From positions 8,870,597 to 8,934,596 of the forward strand of contig ML681964.1 in assembly GCA_007922195.1 (NCBI GenBank): a DNA stretch of 64,000 nt, written 5' to 3'. The translations under genes were made by a program, and so were the position numbers. This DNA is from Podocnemis expansa (lineage: Eukaryota > Chordata > Testudines > Podocnemididae). The notes under the pieces were generated by a model. That model ran no database searches and had not been told where the DNA came from. It worked only from the letters and a program-made list of their open reading frames with translations. This document shows positions 1 through 10,707 of the stretch, piece by piece; positions within the stretch are counted from its first letter, which is position 1; each line of letters begins with the position of its first letter.

Positions 1-234
1 GCCTAATAACCTTACATGCATTGCACACAGAAAAAAATAAGTACATGTCTTATCTTACAAACTCCTCTTCTGTACCAAAGGCAGGTTTCTTCTTTAATTT
101 AAAACATTGACAATTAGCGGTACCTTTACAATGTAGGAAGGATGACTCAGCATAGGTAAGAAGTAACACTGTGCTCAGCAAAGTCAGTCAAATATTTTAC
201 AGGCAATTGTGCTTCGTTTTCAGAAGGGGCTATG

Positions 235-560
235 GTTTATGGTTAAAACACAGGACTGGGAAAAACAAGATCACTGTGTTTCTGGCTCTAGCATTTACTT
301 GCTGCACAACTGAGGACAAGTCACTTAACCTGCTCTATGCCTCAGTTTCCCTCATCTGGAAAACAATAAAACTACAAAGCACAGTGCATTGCTTTTTAAA
401 TTCATTACTAAGACAGCAAGATCTTTGGGGCAGAGACCTCAAATAGTGAGGTCATGGTGGATCACAGGAGCTTCTGGGTACTACAGCAAAACAAATAATG
501 CTACTACTCTATGCAGAATCCTTTGAGATCCTGGAAGTACCTATGTAAAGTACAAGCTCA
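235..560 (+). repeat. MIR-like SINE copy
   Basis: The segment carries the MIR core in sense orientation: a stretch close to 'aagtcacttaacc', then 'tgcctcagtttcc' and 'catctggaaaa', followed by a degenerate tail with 'atgtaaag' near 540-550. MIR is a tRNA-derived SINE spread in early amniotes. The call is from memory of the consensus; the 5' end is approximate. The 91-codon open frame lying over it has no coding character. Confidence 0.75.
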
Positions 561-565
561 CTATA

Positions 566-1384
566 TTTAATATAAATGTATTAAGGTATAGTGTAATATT
601 CTTTCATGCTATTTGGGGTTAATAGACAGGTGATACAAAGCAAGAGAGAGATCAGTTCCTTTTAACCATTCAACAAGCAATTAAGCAAGTAGTAGTAGCA
701 TGTCACTTAATAAAAAGCAACTGCAGGGAAAATGTCACTTACTGGAGGTCACAATGCTCTCTGAAAGCTGTGGTGGTCGATTCACCATGATGTACATCAG
801 TCCAGTAAGCAGATAGCACATCAGTTTATTTTAAGGGATATGATTAGACTTTGTGAGCCAGTTGGATTTGCTGGTTCAGCAGTGTTGTGACTAAAATAGG
901 GATGAAATACTTTTAGTGCCCACTTTTAAATTACAGAGCCACAAGCAGGCTGAATCTTGATTAAGTGGCAGGCTGGCTGTTGTACCTTGAATGACTAGTC
1001 TGATGTGTGATTTCCTATCATCCTGCTCAGTGAAGCAGTAAGGTGAATGTAATCATGAATGGTGTCTTGCATGGTGAGTTTACAGCAGAATAATTATATG
1101 AAATGAATACAAATTAAACTCTCTAAAAGATAGATCCACTGCAGGTCACTCTATCCAACATATTACATGCGCATTTTTAAGAACAGGAACATCAAACACT
1201 ACATGAAAAAAGCAGAGTCTGCTTCTTTCAGATAAAGTAAACACATGCATCATAATCCTCACACTGGTTAACTTGGGAGTTCCACTTTTAGAGCTCGATT
1301 CAGATCTTACACTGTTTTTACACCTGATTGACTTCATTATAAATACTCCTTATTTACTGTGGTGTTAACAAGAGCAGAATCAAG
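566..1384. other. No feature recognised
   Basis: AT-rich unique-looking sequence. I see no long open frame, no repeat boundary and no splice-flanked coding stretch here. Confidence 0.5.
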
Positions 1385-1387
1385 ACC

Positions 1388-1496
1388 TTTGAATCTATGT
1401 GCCAAATTCTCTGCTAGTATTAACTGGAACAGCTCCACTGACTTTGATGGAGCCAGACCAGTTTATACCAATAGAGAATTTAGCTCTACATTTCTA
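1388..1496. repeat. Old reptile interspersed repeat fragment
   Basis: Contains a phrase like 'ccactgactttgatggagcc' followed by 'agtttataccaatagagaatttagc'. The same type of sequence recurs at about 12545-12620 and 36300-36370. I know it as a frequent ancient repeat in turtles and crocodilians but cannot name the family safely. Confidence 0.5.
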
Positions 1497-2476
1497 AAAG
1501 GCCTGAGTTTTCTTATATAAGGTGATACAATTCTGAGGATGGCTTTTTTTTCCCCCGAAGGTATTTTTAGGAAAATAGCACTTCATCACATTTTTATCAG
1601 CTTTCTCTAATTATGACTGTAGTACTATAATTATAATCAAAAATAGGATTTTTTTATTGTGTGAAGGATGGAAAATGATTCCTTTCCTTCCTGTAGCTTC
1701 TGAGGTGAGCATTCTTTTTAAATCAAAAAGCTAAATGTAGAAAGACAGCATTTTCTATTTTAGAGTAATTCTCTTATAGACAAAAGATTATCTGGATTAT
1801 TTTCCAGCAAGACATAAACATGCTTTGCAAAACACTGGGCATGGACCGAGTAATAATGTCTACTGTACTTACATTACTGTCTCTGAGAATCTAAAATAGA
1901 TCTTCAGTGATGCTCTATTTTAAGAACCCTGGCAAAAGGCAATGAGGCCTTTGCAAAATGAAATGTGCAATCAAGGCAGGAATAAATGAGCACTTTGAGA
2001 AGATATGAACAGGTGAGAAACAGTGTGAAAGAGCTGTATAATGAAAAGATCTGGTAGTGAGAATATTTTAGCCAATTTGCAAGCAGGCAATCAACATAGT
2101 GTTTCTGGTGAGAAAAGTGAGTATAATAATGCATTACTGACCCTTGGCAGAATTTGTCCAATTGGAAAAATAACCATTTGTTCAGTTAGTTTAGTTATGT
2201 TTGCAAATCATTTTCATATGAGTTAATGCATGGATAATTCAATGAATTAGTCATTATTCTCTAATCTGGCTTCTTGAAGGATTTTGCCTTCTGCTAGGCT
2301 GTGACGGCAGGAGGAAAGGGTTGGATTCTATATCTAGGGGTTCCTAACAGATTTAAAACAACAATTGGCTCAAGTCCTCACCCAGTCTTTTGGGAAATCA
2401 CACACTATTCCCTGGGTGCCCTAGATGGCAATACTTGCCCTCGTACAAGCACCAGTCTGAGTGTAGTACGTAAAGC
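1497..2476. other. No feature recognised
   Basis: AT-rich sequence with two short opposed open frames at 1904-2226 that look like chance. Nothing else is supported. The last 8 bases (2469-2476, CGTAAAGC) are the left target duplication of the next element. Confidence 0.5.
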
Positions 2477-3049
2477 TAGAGCCCTGCAAATCCACGGGTA
2501 TCCACATCCACAGGTGCGGGTGCGGGTGCAGATAACCACAGACCCATTGCTGTGGATCAACTCATGGATGCAGCTTCTATTGTTACCTTATCACAGTGCG
2601 ATCCACTGCCAAAGCTGCTGCACAGGGGAACCAGGAAGCACTCTGGCCAGTCCTAGATTGTGATCTGCCAGCCAATCAGAGTCTCAAGGTGGGATTTGGA
2701 GACTCACTGCTAGCCTTTGATTGGCTCATTCCCCTTCCCGCTTCTTCCTTTTCTTGCTTCCAGTTGGCAAGCCATTGCTGTCAATCAGAGATTTCATAGG
2801 AGGCAAAAGAAATCTGATTGATAGCACAGCATGCGAACCACAAACAAGAAAGGAAAAAGTGGGTGGGACCCATATGGGGAATGAACCAATCAAAGTCTGA
2901 ATAGTTTTATGTGAGCCCAAGCTCGGTTGCAGCTACGGTTACAGATGCAGCTAAATCCTGGCATGAGGATTTCGGATCGGATTAATGTTATCACTGAGCG
3001 GATGCGGATCGGATGCAGTTCCACATTTTTGTATCTGCGCAGGGCTCTA
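2477..3049. mobile_element. Non-autonomous hAT-like element with perfect 8-bp duplication
   Basis: Terminal inverted repeats TAGAGCCCTGC (2477-2487) and GCAGGGCTCTA (3039-3049) are flanked by identical 8-bp direct repeats CGTAAAGC at 2469-2476 and 3050-3057. An 8-bp duplication is the hAT signature. Inside each end are 'cggat/atccg'-type repeats (atccacgggtatccacatcc on the left, gatgcggatcggatgc on the right). The 573-bp body has CAAT-box-like ATTGG/CCAAT words but no transposase frame. Confidence 0.85.
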
Positions 3050-3057
3050 CGTAAAGC

Positions 3058-4199
3058 TTCTAGTAATACAAAAACTATATATAAAGGAAATATCAAAACC
3101 AGCACTGATTTGAGGAGACAGTGAAGTGCAGAATTCACAAAACCAATGAACAGAACTCACCCCACCCCCAGTGTACATACCATGTAACCATCACTTCCCC
3201 CTTACCTCACCCCCATACTGACCATCATAGCTTTAACCTTACCATCATAGCTGCCCATCTACCTCTCAATGGGTTGCTTACCCAGTCCTCTCCGGTTGCC
3301 TTCTGCCACCTCTAGATCTCACCGAGTCCTATCTCCTGGCTTTCTCCATCAATAGATGCTGACCACTTGTAGCTCCTGCCACCCTCTGGCATCACCATCC
3401 CAGGCTCCACCCATTGGCTGCTCCCACCAGCCACCCACTCACTTGCTGATTGCTCAAAGTGCCCACACCTTCCAGTCAGCTGCTGGGCACTTGCTCAGCA
3501 GCCTCTCTTGCTAGCTGCCCACTGGCTGGCTGTTCATGAGCTGATCTCACTGGCTATTCCCACACACTGCTGCTCCCACTGGCCAGAGGCCCCACCTCCA
3601 CTGGTCTTCATTCAGCTCCCAAGTGATTTCAGCTTTTAAAGAATTACAACCCTCTAGTGATTTCAGCGCTGGGTTTCAGCTTTTAGGGCACAAAGGCACA
3701 TCCCTGTTAAAAATAACAAAAAACTCCACAAGGAATCATCAAGTCAGCCTTTTAATAATGGGAGAGGAATTAGGCATTGCCTTGGACATAGCTCTTTAGT
3801 CAAGCCCATGCACTCACAGAACCCATGCTTTTTACCTCTCCCTACTACTTTACAACACTGAAAAACAACATCTGCCACTCTTCTGAGTTCTGTTTTGGTG
3901 ACAATGACTTTTCCATCAGAACAGGCTAAACACAATCCACCCAATCAAAGGATTAAATACAATGAAAAAGTAACATTTTATTTTCCTTTCCATTAAAACA
4001 CAGGGATTTGTAACCCAAACTAGCCATATATGCCATTTCCTATTATGATCAGCACCTGCGTGGGTTCATCCATATAAAGCAAAATTACACTAGGTACTTA
4101 ATTGTACTCATGCAAATATAAAACCCATGCAAATAAGGTGCCTGCCTTTCTCCTGGCTAAGCAGGGGAAGTGTCTAGTCACTAGACCTTGCCTACACTT
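3058..4199. other. Pyrimidine-rich then AT-rich sequence, no gene seen
   Basis: 3150-3640 is C/T-rich with loosely repeated 'ccactggct', 'gctgcccact' words, suggesting decayed simple or MITE-derived sequence. 3640-4199 is unremarkable. Open frames are short and overlap on both strands. Confidence 0.45.
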
Positions 4200-4224
4200 T
4201 CAGTTGTTGGATTCTAAGGACTAT

Positions 4225-4365
4225 TGACATTGTGGACCCAACTCTGCAGTCCTTACTCATATTCATCAGCACATTTACTGGAGAGTCATTGCAATGACAT
4301 ACTCTTGAGCATGTTTCTATTGACCTCAGAGGGACTGATCACATGCTGCATGCTCCCTTCCTGCC
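4225..4365. repeat. Old reptile interspersed repeat fragment
   Basis: Contains 'aactctgcagtccttactca' and 'ttgacctcagagggactgat', a pattern I recognise as a common ancient repeat in turtle-like genomes. Family not named. It may belong with the copy at 1388-1496. Confidence 0.4.
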
Positions 4366-5518
4366 CCAGGCAGATAACATCCCAGCTATTAGATGAGTAA
4401 TGTGTGTCTCTCCACCACACACACTATTCCAGCGAGAAGAGGAAGTGGTGTGGGGGGGATAATGCTAGCACTACTTCTCACAAGGGAAGATGAGTCCCTG
4501 TTGCTGCTACTGAAAGACTGGAAAGATGCTGCTAATCATGTCTGTCTGAAAAAAGGAGCTGGGCAATGACCACAATCACTACAAGTGGCAGGTGAGGCCA
4601 CAGCCAAAGGGCAGAGCAATGTCATGTGTTCCTAGACCCAAGGCTGCCTTCCTCTAGCACTAATACTATGATGGTGATTGTCTATAATCTCTGCTCAGAA
4701 GGATTCTAAATGGGTGAACACCAAGTGCAGGTGACTTATTTATAAATCTGGGACATTGCAAAACTCACCAATTTTCCAGCTCTTTCCCTAGGAGGAATCA
4801 ATTAACCAGTCTGCGAGAGAGATCTCATGTGCATCCATTTAGTTACAGTGCCAGCTCTAGTTCGTGCAGTTCCTGTACACTCTGTCCCAATCTGTTGAAT
4901 CTTATAATATACTGACACAATGCCTAACACTGGAAGACTTTTCCTAATTATTATTCCATGACTAATACAAAAATTAAGAGAGATAATTATATTAGTTATA
5001 CTTCTGGGGCAACACTTTCATGAACAAAGCCTGACAAACAGTGTCGGATTCCCAAATGCATGTCTGCATAAAAGGCTTCATCAAAATGGAATCTCAGAGA
5101 ACTTTTAGTCTCTCACTTTTAGATGTCATGTCCCTGAATCCTTAAGAGCTGTCTTAACATCCAAACAGATGCTGGAATTTTAGCCCTGGTTTGTGTTTTC
5201 CTGTGGCTTTTGTCCCATCCCCAACATTTACTTTAATCCCTAGAGCCTAAGTTTGGAAGAAGGGAAAAATCCCAGCCCATTAGCAATAAGTGCCTTTGTA
5301 AATACTCATGAAGAGGAGGCTCCTGTTAAGTTTAGTATCCAAATATATTTTCAGATAAATATAATGCACAAGTTGCAGGACAACCATAAACTCTTCTACT
5401 GTATTGTGGCTTTGTTTCTTTTGCTGTTGTTGTTTTTTTGTTTTTTACTCAGAGACAGACTTAAAATGGTTGTTGCCATTCCATAGCTTTTAAAGAAGAC
5501 AACTCAAGTGAACTACTC
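4366..5518. other. No feature recognised
   Basis: No supported coding or RNA feature. A T-rich run lies near 5420-5446. Confidence 0.45.
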
Positions 5519-5745
5519 GTTCATGGTGCATTTCTCCAGAAATTCTTCTTCCAGGTGGCCAGTGAAGAGGTTGCCAGACTGGGGAGCCATCCTAGAACTG
5601 ACGGCTGTTGCTGTCATTTCGACATGGGAGGAGTCAGTGAAGTGACTGATTGCTAAGTCAATTTTCTTCAGGGCATCTTAGGAGATGGTTCTTCCCTTGG
5701 CACACTAAACAACCTCCTCATCTAGGAATTCTTGGCAATCCAGGG
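5519..5745 (-). pseudogene. Degenerate coding-like stretch, unidentified
   Basis: Read on the minus strand from about 5743 to 5519, one frame gives about 74 codons with two internal stops and a final stop. The residues look protein-like (acidic 'FLDEEVV', then 'DALKKIDLAISHF', then 'FTGHLEEEFLEK'). I do not recognise the family. A hAT MITE has inserted directly upstream (right edge of this stretch) and the frame may continue beyond it at 6394-6420. It could be a decayed retrogene, a piece of an old transposon, or chance. No splice sites are evident. Confidence 0.25.
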
Positions 5746-6385
5746 CAATGTTCCCTCTAAGCTGCGTTGGTGTGCTGCAGCACAGCCCGCCACAGCTGCC
5801 AGGGCAGAGAAGGCTGCCGGCAGCGCATGGCCAGCAGCCAGAGGCCCTACATAGAGCTCCTGTGGAGCAGGGAGTTTTCAAAACTCCCGCCCAGAGAAGG
5901 TCTAACAGAGCATGCCCACAAAATCTCAGCATGCTCCGTTAGTGCCTCTCTGCCCCAGGAGCTGTGGCTGGGCCATGCGGCTCCAGCCCCAAGGAAAGTT
6001 TGTGGGGGCAGTCGGGAGCGGGCCCGCAGGGGCGGCCGGGAGCGGGAGGGCCACCGGGAGCAGGGGCGAGGGAGGCCACCAGGAGTGGGCCTGCGGGGGC
6101 TGGGGGGGCCACCGGGAGTGGGGGGGCACCAGGAATGGGGGCGGGGGCACCAGGAGTGTCTGCGGGGGCAGGGCAGACACCAGGGGTGGGGAGCAGGCCC
6201 GTGGGGGCCACTGGGAGCGGGGGAGCCACCGGGAGCAGGCCTGCGGGGGTGGGAGGGGGCTGCCAGGGGCAGGGGCAGCCAGAAGCCAGCCTGCAGGGGG
6301 GAGCAGCGCAGCAAGCCCGCAGGGGGGGCAGCGCACCGAGCAACATGAGTTACTCAGCTGCCAGTGCCTCTTAGAGGGAACATTG
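5746..6385. mobile_element. hAT-like MITE with GC-rich minisatellite core
   Basis: Inverted ends CAATGTTCCCTCTAAG (from 5746) and CTTAGAGGGAACATTG (to 6385) are flanked by a perfect 8-bp duplication ATCCAGGG at 5738-5745 and 6386-6393. The core from about 5985 to 6335 is a G-rich degenerate tandem array of 'gggggccaccgggagc' type units, rich in CpG. Several 130-190 codon open frames overlap on both strands there, a by-product of the composition. It shares its ends with the element at 8716-10630. Confidence 0.88.
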
Positions 6386-6393
6386 ATCCAGGG

Positions 6394-6611
6394 TAAAACA
6401 AAGGCTGCTGGACTTTTAAAGGGGTACAATTAATGATTAATGGGTTTTAATTTCATGTAATCTTATAATATGCCAATTGATAATTAATTAACTTTCATTT
6501 AATGTTCCATCATTTACAACAATGGCAAGTTCCATTACAGTTGAGGCTGCAAGGAGCCTTGTCTCCCAGTCTAGCACACCCACCCAAGCCCTACAAGATA
6601 ATATCCACAAT
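6394..6611. other. Unassigned spacer
   Basis: Mostly AT-rich sequence between the hAT element and the Penelope-like element. Nothing supported. Confidence 0.4.
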
Positions 6612-7320
6612 TTCCAAAGGGATAACCGTATTAGTCTAATCCAGCAAAAAAAACAAGGAGTCGTGTGGCACTTTAAGACTAACAGATTTATTTTTCGCAT
6701 GAGCTTTCTTGGGAGAAAATCCCACTTCCTCAGATGCTTTGAAGATGGGTGAACTTACAGAATGGAATGAAAATAAATGCAAGGGGGTATAAAACATAGG
6801 ATCGGGTCATACAGTAACAGCAAATCAGAGCAGTTGTTAGGTTCAAACCCTGGGAAGCCTGAAGTCAAATTACCTTTTGTAATGGGAAAAGAACCCATAG
6901 TCTCGATTAAGTCCTGCTTTCACAGAGTTTAGCTTGCATATTAATTCAAGTTCAGCTGTTTTTCTTTGAAGCCTTGATGTCCTAGCCATATCTCTGACGA
7001 CAGTCATTAACAAATCATTTATCGAGTGATTAGAAAGATGGAAGTGCTCAGCAACTGGTTTCTTTGTTCTGTGATTTCTGATATCAGCTCTGTGTTCATT
7101 TATCCTTATATGTAGCGATCGTCCTGTTTGTCCAATATATAAGGTGTTGGGGCATTTTCTTGCACGTGATGGCATAGAGCACATTAGTAGATAAGCAGGT
7201 AAATGAGCCTTTGATGGAGTAGCAGGCTTGATTAGGACCTATGATGGTATATGTTGTGCAGATATGTGGGCATACTTGGCAGCGTGGTTTGTTGCAGGGG
7301 TGCATGCCTGCTTCAATGCT
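6612..7320 (-). mobile_element. Penelope-like retroelement, 5'-truncated
   Basis: Minus-strand copy whose 3' end lies on the left. The terminal ~100 bases ('tttccaaagggataaccg' through 'catgagctttcttgggagaaaatccc' on the plus strand) are the tail shared by all the short copies in this window. Upstream of the tail on the minus strand comes a GIY-YIG nuclease coding region. The left end is near 6612; the right end abuts a CR1 tail at 7321. Confidence 0.75.
6870..7305 (-). pseudogene. Penelope-like GIY-YIG endonuclease domain, frameshifted
   Basis: Two overlapping minus-strand frames (7096-7305 and 6870-7184) together cover the C-terminal GIY-YIG endonuclease of a Penelope-like element. Seen in order: a cysteine cluster C-N-K-P-R-C-Q-V-C, then 'VLYAITCKK' (the GIY-like strand), then in the other frame 'TLYIGQTGRSL' (the YIG-like strand), 'RINEHRADI' and 'VAEHF'. 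In the family this domain nicks target DNA for insertion of the reverse-transcribed copy. The frame change falls near 7150, so this copy is dead. The reverse transcriptase part is missing through 5' truncation. Confidence 0.75.
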
Positions 7321-7975
7321 TCATAGAATCATAGAATCATAGGGTTGGAAGGGACCTCATAGGTCATCTAGTCCAACCCCCTGCCAGAGGCAGGACCACT
7401 CCCACTAAACCATCCCAGTCATGGTTTTGTCCAGCCGGGCCTTAAACACCTCCAAAGATGGAGATTTCACCACCTCCCTCGGCAGCTCATTCCAAGGCTT
7501 CACCACTCTCCTAGTAAAAAAAAGTTTTTTCTAATATCCAGCCTCGACCTCCCTAACTGCAACTTGAGACCATTGCTCCTCGTTCTGTCCTCTGTTATTA
7601 CCAAGAACAGTTGAGCTCCATCTTCCTTGGAGCATCCCTTCAAGTAGTTGAAGGTTGCTATCAAATTCCCCCTCAATCTTCTCTTCTGCAGACTAAATAA
7701 GCCTAATGCTTTCAGTCTTTCCTCATAGGGCTTGTGCTCCAGCCCTTTAATCATTTTGGTTGCCCTCCTCTGATGTGGCCTCACCAGTACAGAACAGAGG
7801 GGAATGATCACATCCCTTGATCTGCTGGTAATAATACTTCTTTTGATGAAGCCCAGCATGCCATTGGCCTTTTTGGCAGCAAGAGCACACTGCTGACTCA
7901 TATCTAGCTTCCCATCCACCATGAACCCCAGGTCCTTTTCTACACTGCTGCTACTTAGCTGAATGCACAATTGTC
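7321..7975 (-). mobile_element. CR1 LINE, 3' end, 5'-truncated
   Basis: The left edge carries the CR1 3' tail in antisense (repeated 'tcatagaa', then 'gggttggaagggacctcat'). The minus-strand frame at 7500-7970 is the C-terminal part of CR1 ORF2: '[20 protein letters not shown]', then '[12 protein letters not shown]', '[11 protein letters not shown]' and '[14 protein letters not shown]'. About 25 codons normally between 'SVLVRPH' and 'RRATKMI' are missing compared with the usual CR1 layout. Truncated at about 7975 as is typical for target-primed LINE copies. Confidence 0.88.
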
Positions 7976-8649
7976 CACAGTGTTGTGATTGAAGGTGTGC
8001 TACCCCTCTCTGCTTGGTCTGGTAATCCCTAGCAGTGGCCTAAGGCAGCAACACAATGGGGCTATCCACTTCCACCTTCAGAATAGGGCTTTGTTATAAC
8101 TTGTCCTTGCAGCAGATCCATCCCTGAGTTGGATTTTATTCTGTTACATAGGCTTTCTAATTGTAGAAAAAAACCATACTTTGTGACACAGGCTCCTACT
8201 AGAACAGTTTGCTTTTCTCTTCTCTTTTTAATTATCAGTCAAAAAATCTCTGGAAAGAGCTTTTATTAAAATCTACAAGTTATTTCTTTTGTTGGAAGCA
8301 AGGGAATTTTCAAGCCACTGAAAAAAAGAGGCAAGTCCTACTTTGCAAAAAATAACTGCAATCACCATATCCCAGAAATGGTGGAATAAGGTTTGCACAG
8401 TTTTTTCTTTTCTTCACTGGGTCTATTGATAAAAAACACAAAGATTGCTTGCAAGGGACCTCAGTCCTTTTCATATGAATGAGAGAAGCCCAAAGAGATA
8501 CTGACTCAGAGACGAGGCATAGAGGTTTTTTGAACAACAATTAGCACCTCATTGTTCGTCCTAATGACTCACCTTTGTTGCAATGCTGATACAACAGGCT
8601 GCATAAACACTGCCTTAAACAACTTTCACACCACGCTATTTCCTCACAG
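7976..8649. other. No feature recognised
   Basis: No repeat boundary or coding stretch that I can support. Confidence 0.45.
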
Positions 8650-9088
8650 TAGAGCTGGCCCTGTGCTGCCGTTTTTGGCCAGCTCGCCTAGTCTCTGGCA
8701 TGGGGAGGGTGCAGCCAATGTTCCCTCTAAGGTTTGGCGGCTTGTGTGCAAAATTTTCAACCCGTGTGCAAAACTTTTTCTGAATAAAATTTGTGTGCAA
8801 ACTCGTGCAACAAAAATTATTGAAAAATCTAGACCAATGAAAAATTAATATAAACTATTTAAAGTCGTTTTTTATTACTAAAATCACCCAATTTATTTAA
8901 AATTTACCCAAATTGCTATACAATCAAAAGAAACTAATCCATGGCTTTCAAACAACCCAAGACCAAAGTTATATTCAATCCGGATCCTAGGTGTCACAAT
9001 TCTGCCTAATACCCTCATCTCCTGTGTTCTACATGCAGAGTTACAGTTCACACGGAAGCCAGCTAATTATCACTGACAGCATTTAAGA

Positions 9089-9211
9089 TACACAAGGAGT
9101 TGTGTGGCACTTAAAGACTAAGATTTATTTTTCACCTGAGCTTTCGTGGGAGACTCCTTGTTTTGTTTTGTTTTCCTGGAATGGACTAACATGGCTACCG
9201 CTTTGGAAATT
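9089..9211. mobile_element. Penelope tail, fold-back insert with ~14-bp duplication
   Basis: The left part is the Penelope tail in antisense ('acaaggagttgtgtggcact' through 'gagctttcgtgggaga'). It then switches to sense tail ('ctccttgttttg' through 'ggctaccgctttgg'). Flanks gacagcatttaaga (9075-9088) and ggcagcatttaaca (9212-9225) match at 12 of 14 positions and look like the target duplication. Confidence 0.7.
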
Positions 9212-9654
9212 GGCAGCATTTAACATGTCTTGATGGTCCCAGAGGGGTAAATTCTATTGAAATTTTAAAAATCAAAAAAAGATTCCAGGCATCTCTTTTC
9301 AGGAAAATGCTGCTACAAGAAAGATGCTAAACACAGCTGAAATCAAAACAATGGGCTTCTAGCTGCTTTAAGATAAGGCTACAGTATTTCTTAAAAGCCT
9401 ATTTTCAGTCCCTTGTATCTTTACCTGCCCCATCATTTTGGGGCTACATTTCAACTTAGGAGAAAATCTCTGCCAAAATACCACATCACTTTAATGCATT
9501 ATGGTTTCTTCTGATGGACAGACTAAGGTGCATAGTGAAGAGAATAATCTCATGGCTCCTTTGATTCCCAGTCTTTTAGCTGTTACTATATTTAAAACAA
9601 GTACTTATCTGATATCTCTGTTACATCTCTAAGATTTCTGTGAATTGTTCTTCA

Positions 9655-9752
9655 AAGCATCTGATGAAATGGGGTTTTCTCCCATGAAAGCTCATGCAAT
9701 CAATATATTTGTTAGTCTTTAAGTACCACAGGACTCCTTGTTTGTTTTGTAA
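9655..9752 (+). mobile_element. Penelope-like tail fragment
   Basis: Sense copy of the tail: 'catctgatgaaatgggg', 'ctcccatgaaagctcatg', 'gttagtctttaagtaccaca' and 'ggactccttgttt'. Short and diverged, inside the hAT element at 8716-10630. Confidence 0.65.
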
Positions 9753-10707
9753 TGAATTGTTGTGAGTTACAGGATTCTGGAGAAAACATCTTCCAGGTTC
9801 TTTGAAAGCACAGGGTTAACATGCTCAAACACTCTCACTGTTCAGTCACTCCACTTAAGTAACATCCACACTAGCTTTCAGGAAATATACAACTGATTTT
9901 TAGATTTTTCAGCTCCACAGCTTTATCTAGTTACAGAAGGGACATTTTGGCACTATGCACTCCCTTTTTCCCACTTGAGAAGTTTCAAACTTCAGGATAT
10001 GAATGGCACTTACTCTTTGCCATGCCTCTTGTTTAAAAAGCTGAAGAATTGCCCCAATTCCGACTCCCTAAGCTCCCTGCCCCCATTCCAGCCCTCCTAA
10101 ACCCCACCCCCAGCTCCACATCTTCATGCCACCTCTTCAAGCCCCCGCAAGCCCTCCCCAGCCCACCATCCTGACCCCTTCTCCCCCCCCACACCCTCCC
10201 TGCCCCCACGCTTTCTGTGCCAGCTGCCTGACCAACCCCCTCCCCCTCCCAGCCCTCTTTACTGGCCAAAGAGCTGGGCGGGGGGCAGGAGGCCACGGTG
10301 CTGGCCGGCATGGAGGAGCCCGGGCTGGAGGCTGGGGCTGGCCATGCGAACGGCCAGACCCCGGCTGGAAGAGGCGGAGCCTCCACAGTCTCCGGGGAAG
10401 GGAGGGAAGGGGAGGGAGGAGTGGCAGGGCTGGCTCAAGCCTACAGACCTTCCCTTCCTCTGGCCAAGGGGCTGGGCTGAGGCTCATGCCCGGACACAGC
10501 ACTCCCGTGCATCTCCCCTCGGCCACGCTGCCACCCTGAACTGCCCCATGCGCGGGGGCAGGAAAATCCTGTGCGGCAGGATTTTTTTAAGCGCGTGGCC
10601 GCGCTGCCGCGCGCCTTAGAGAGAACAGTGGGTGCAGCCCCGTGGGGCCCCCCAAAGCATGGGCCCTGGGTGGCTGCCCCTTTCGCCCTAGCTTAGGGAC
10701 AGCCCTG

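Larger units (their letters stand above)
8716..10630. mobile_element. hAT-like element with perfect 8-bp duplication
   Basis: Ends CAATGTTCCCTCTAAGG (from 8716) and CTTAGAGAGAACAGTG (to 10630) are flanked by identical GGTGCAGC at 8708-8715 and 10631-10638. The 1.9-kb body is AT-rich on the left and C/G-rich from about 10040 to 10620, and holds two Penelope tail inserts (9089-9211, 9655-9752). No transposase frame is recognisable; the overlapping 120-140 codon frames in 10033-10539 reflect GC-rich composition. It landed inside an older hAT remnant. Confidence 0.85.
8650..10707. mobile_element. Older hAT-like MITE remnant, interrupted
   Basis: Two short arms, about 8650-8715 and 10639-10707, flank the younger hAT element. 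Together they match the right half of the MITE at 39461-39965: 'cctagtctctggcatgggg' on the left arm; 'ccccaaagcatgggccctggg' and 'ttagggacagccctg' on the right arm. The right terminus is at 10707. The left limit is unclear, so the target duplication cannot be confirmed. Confidence 0.55.

Noticed and set aside
2301..2663. 120-codon plus-strand frame
   Set aside because: It crosses the boundary of the hAT MITE at 2477, so it cannot be an ancestral gene. No recognisable domain.
5767..6433. Overlapping open frames of 135-193 codons on both strands
   Set aside because: They lie in a G-rich minisatellite inside a hAT MITE. Lack of stops reflects composition.
6612..6740. The recurrent 'gtgtggcactttaagactaacagattt' sequence as a tRNA-derived SINE
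   Set aside because: At 6612-7320 and 56330-56885 it is joined to GIY-YIG coding sequence, so it is the tail of a Penelope-like element.
7321..7345. Short repeats 'tcatagaa' as a CRISPR-like array
   Set aside because: It is the 3' tail microsatellite of a CR1 LINE; there are no spacers and the context is eukaryotic.
10033..10539. GC-rich frames near the right end of a hAT element
   Set aside because: Overlapping on both strands with no domain, within 8716-10630.
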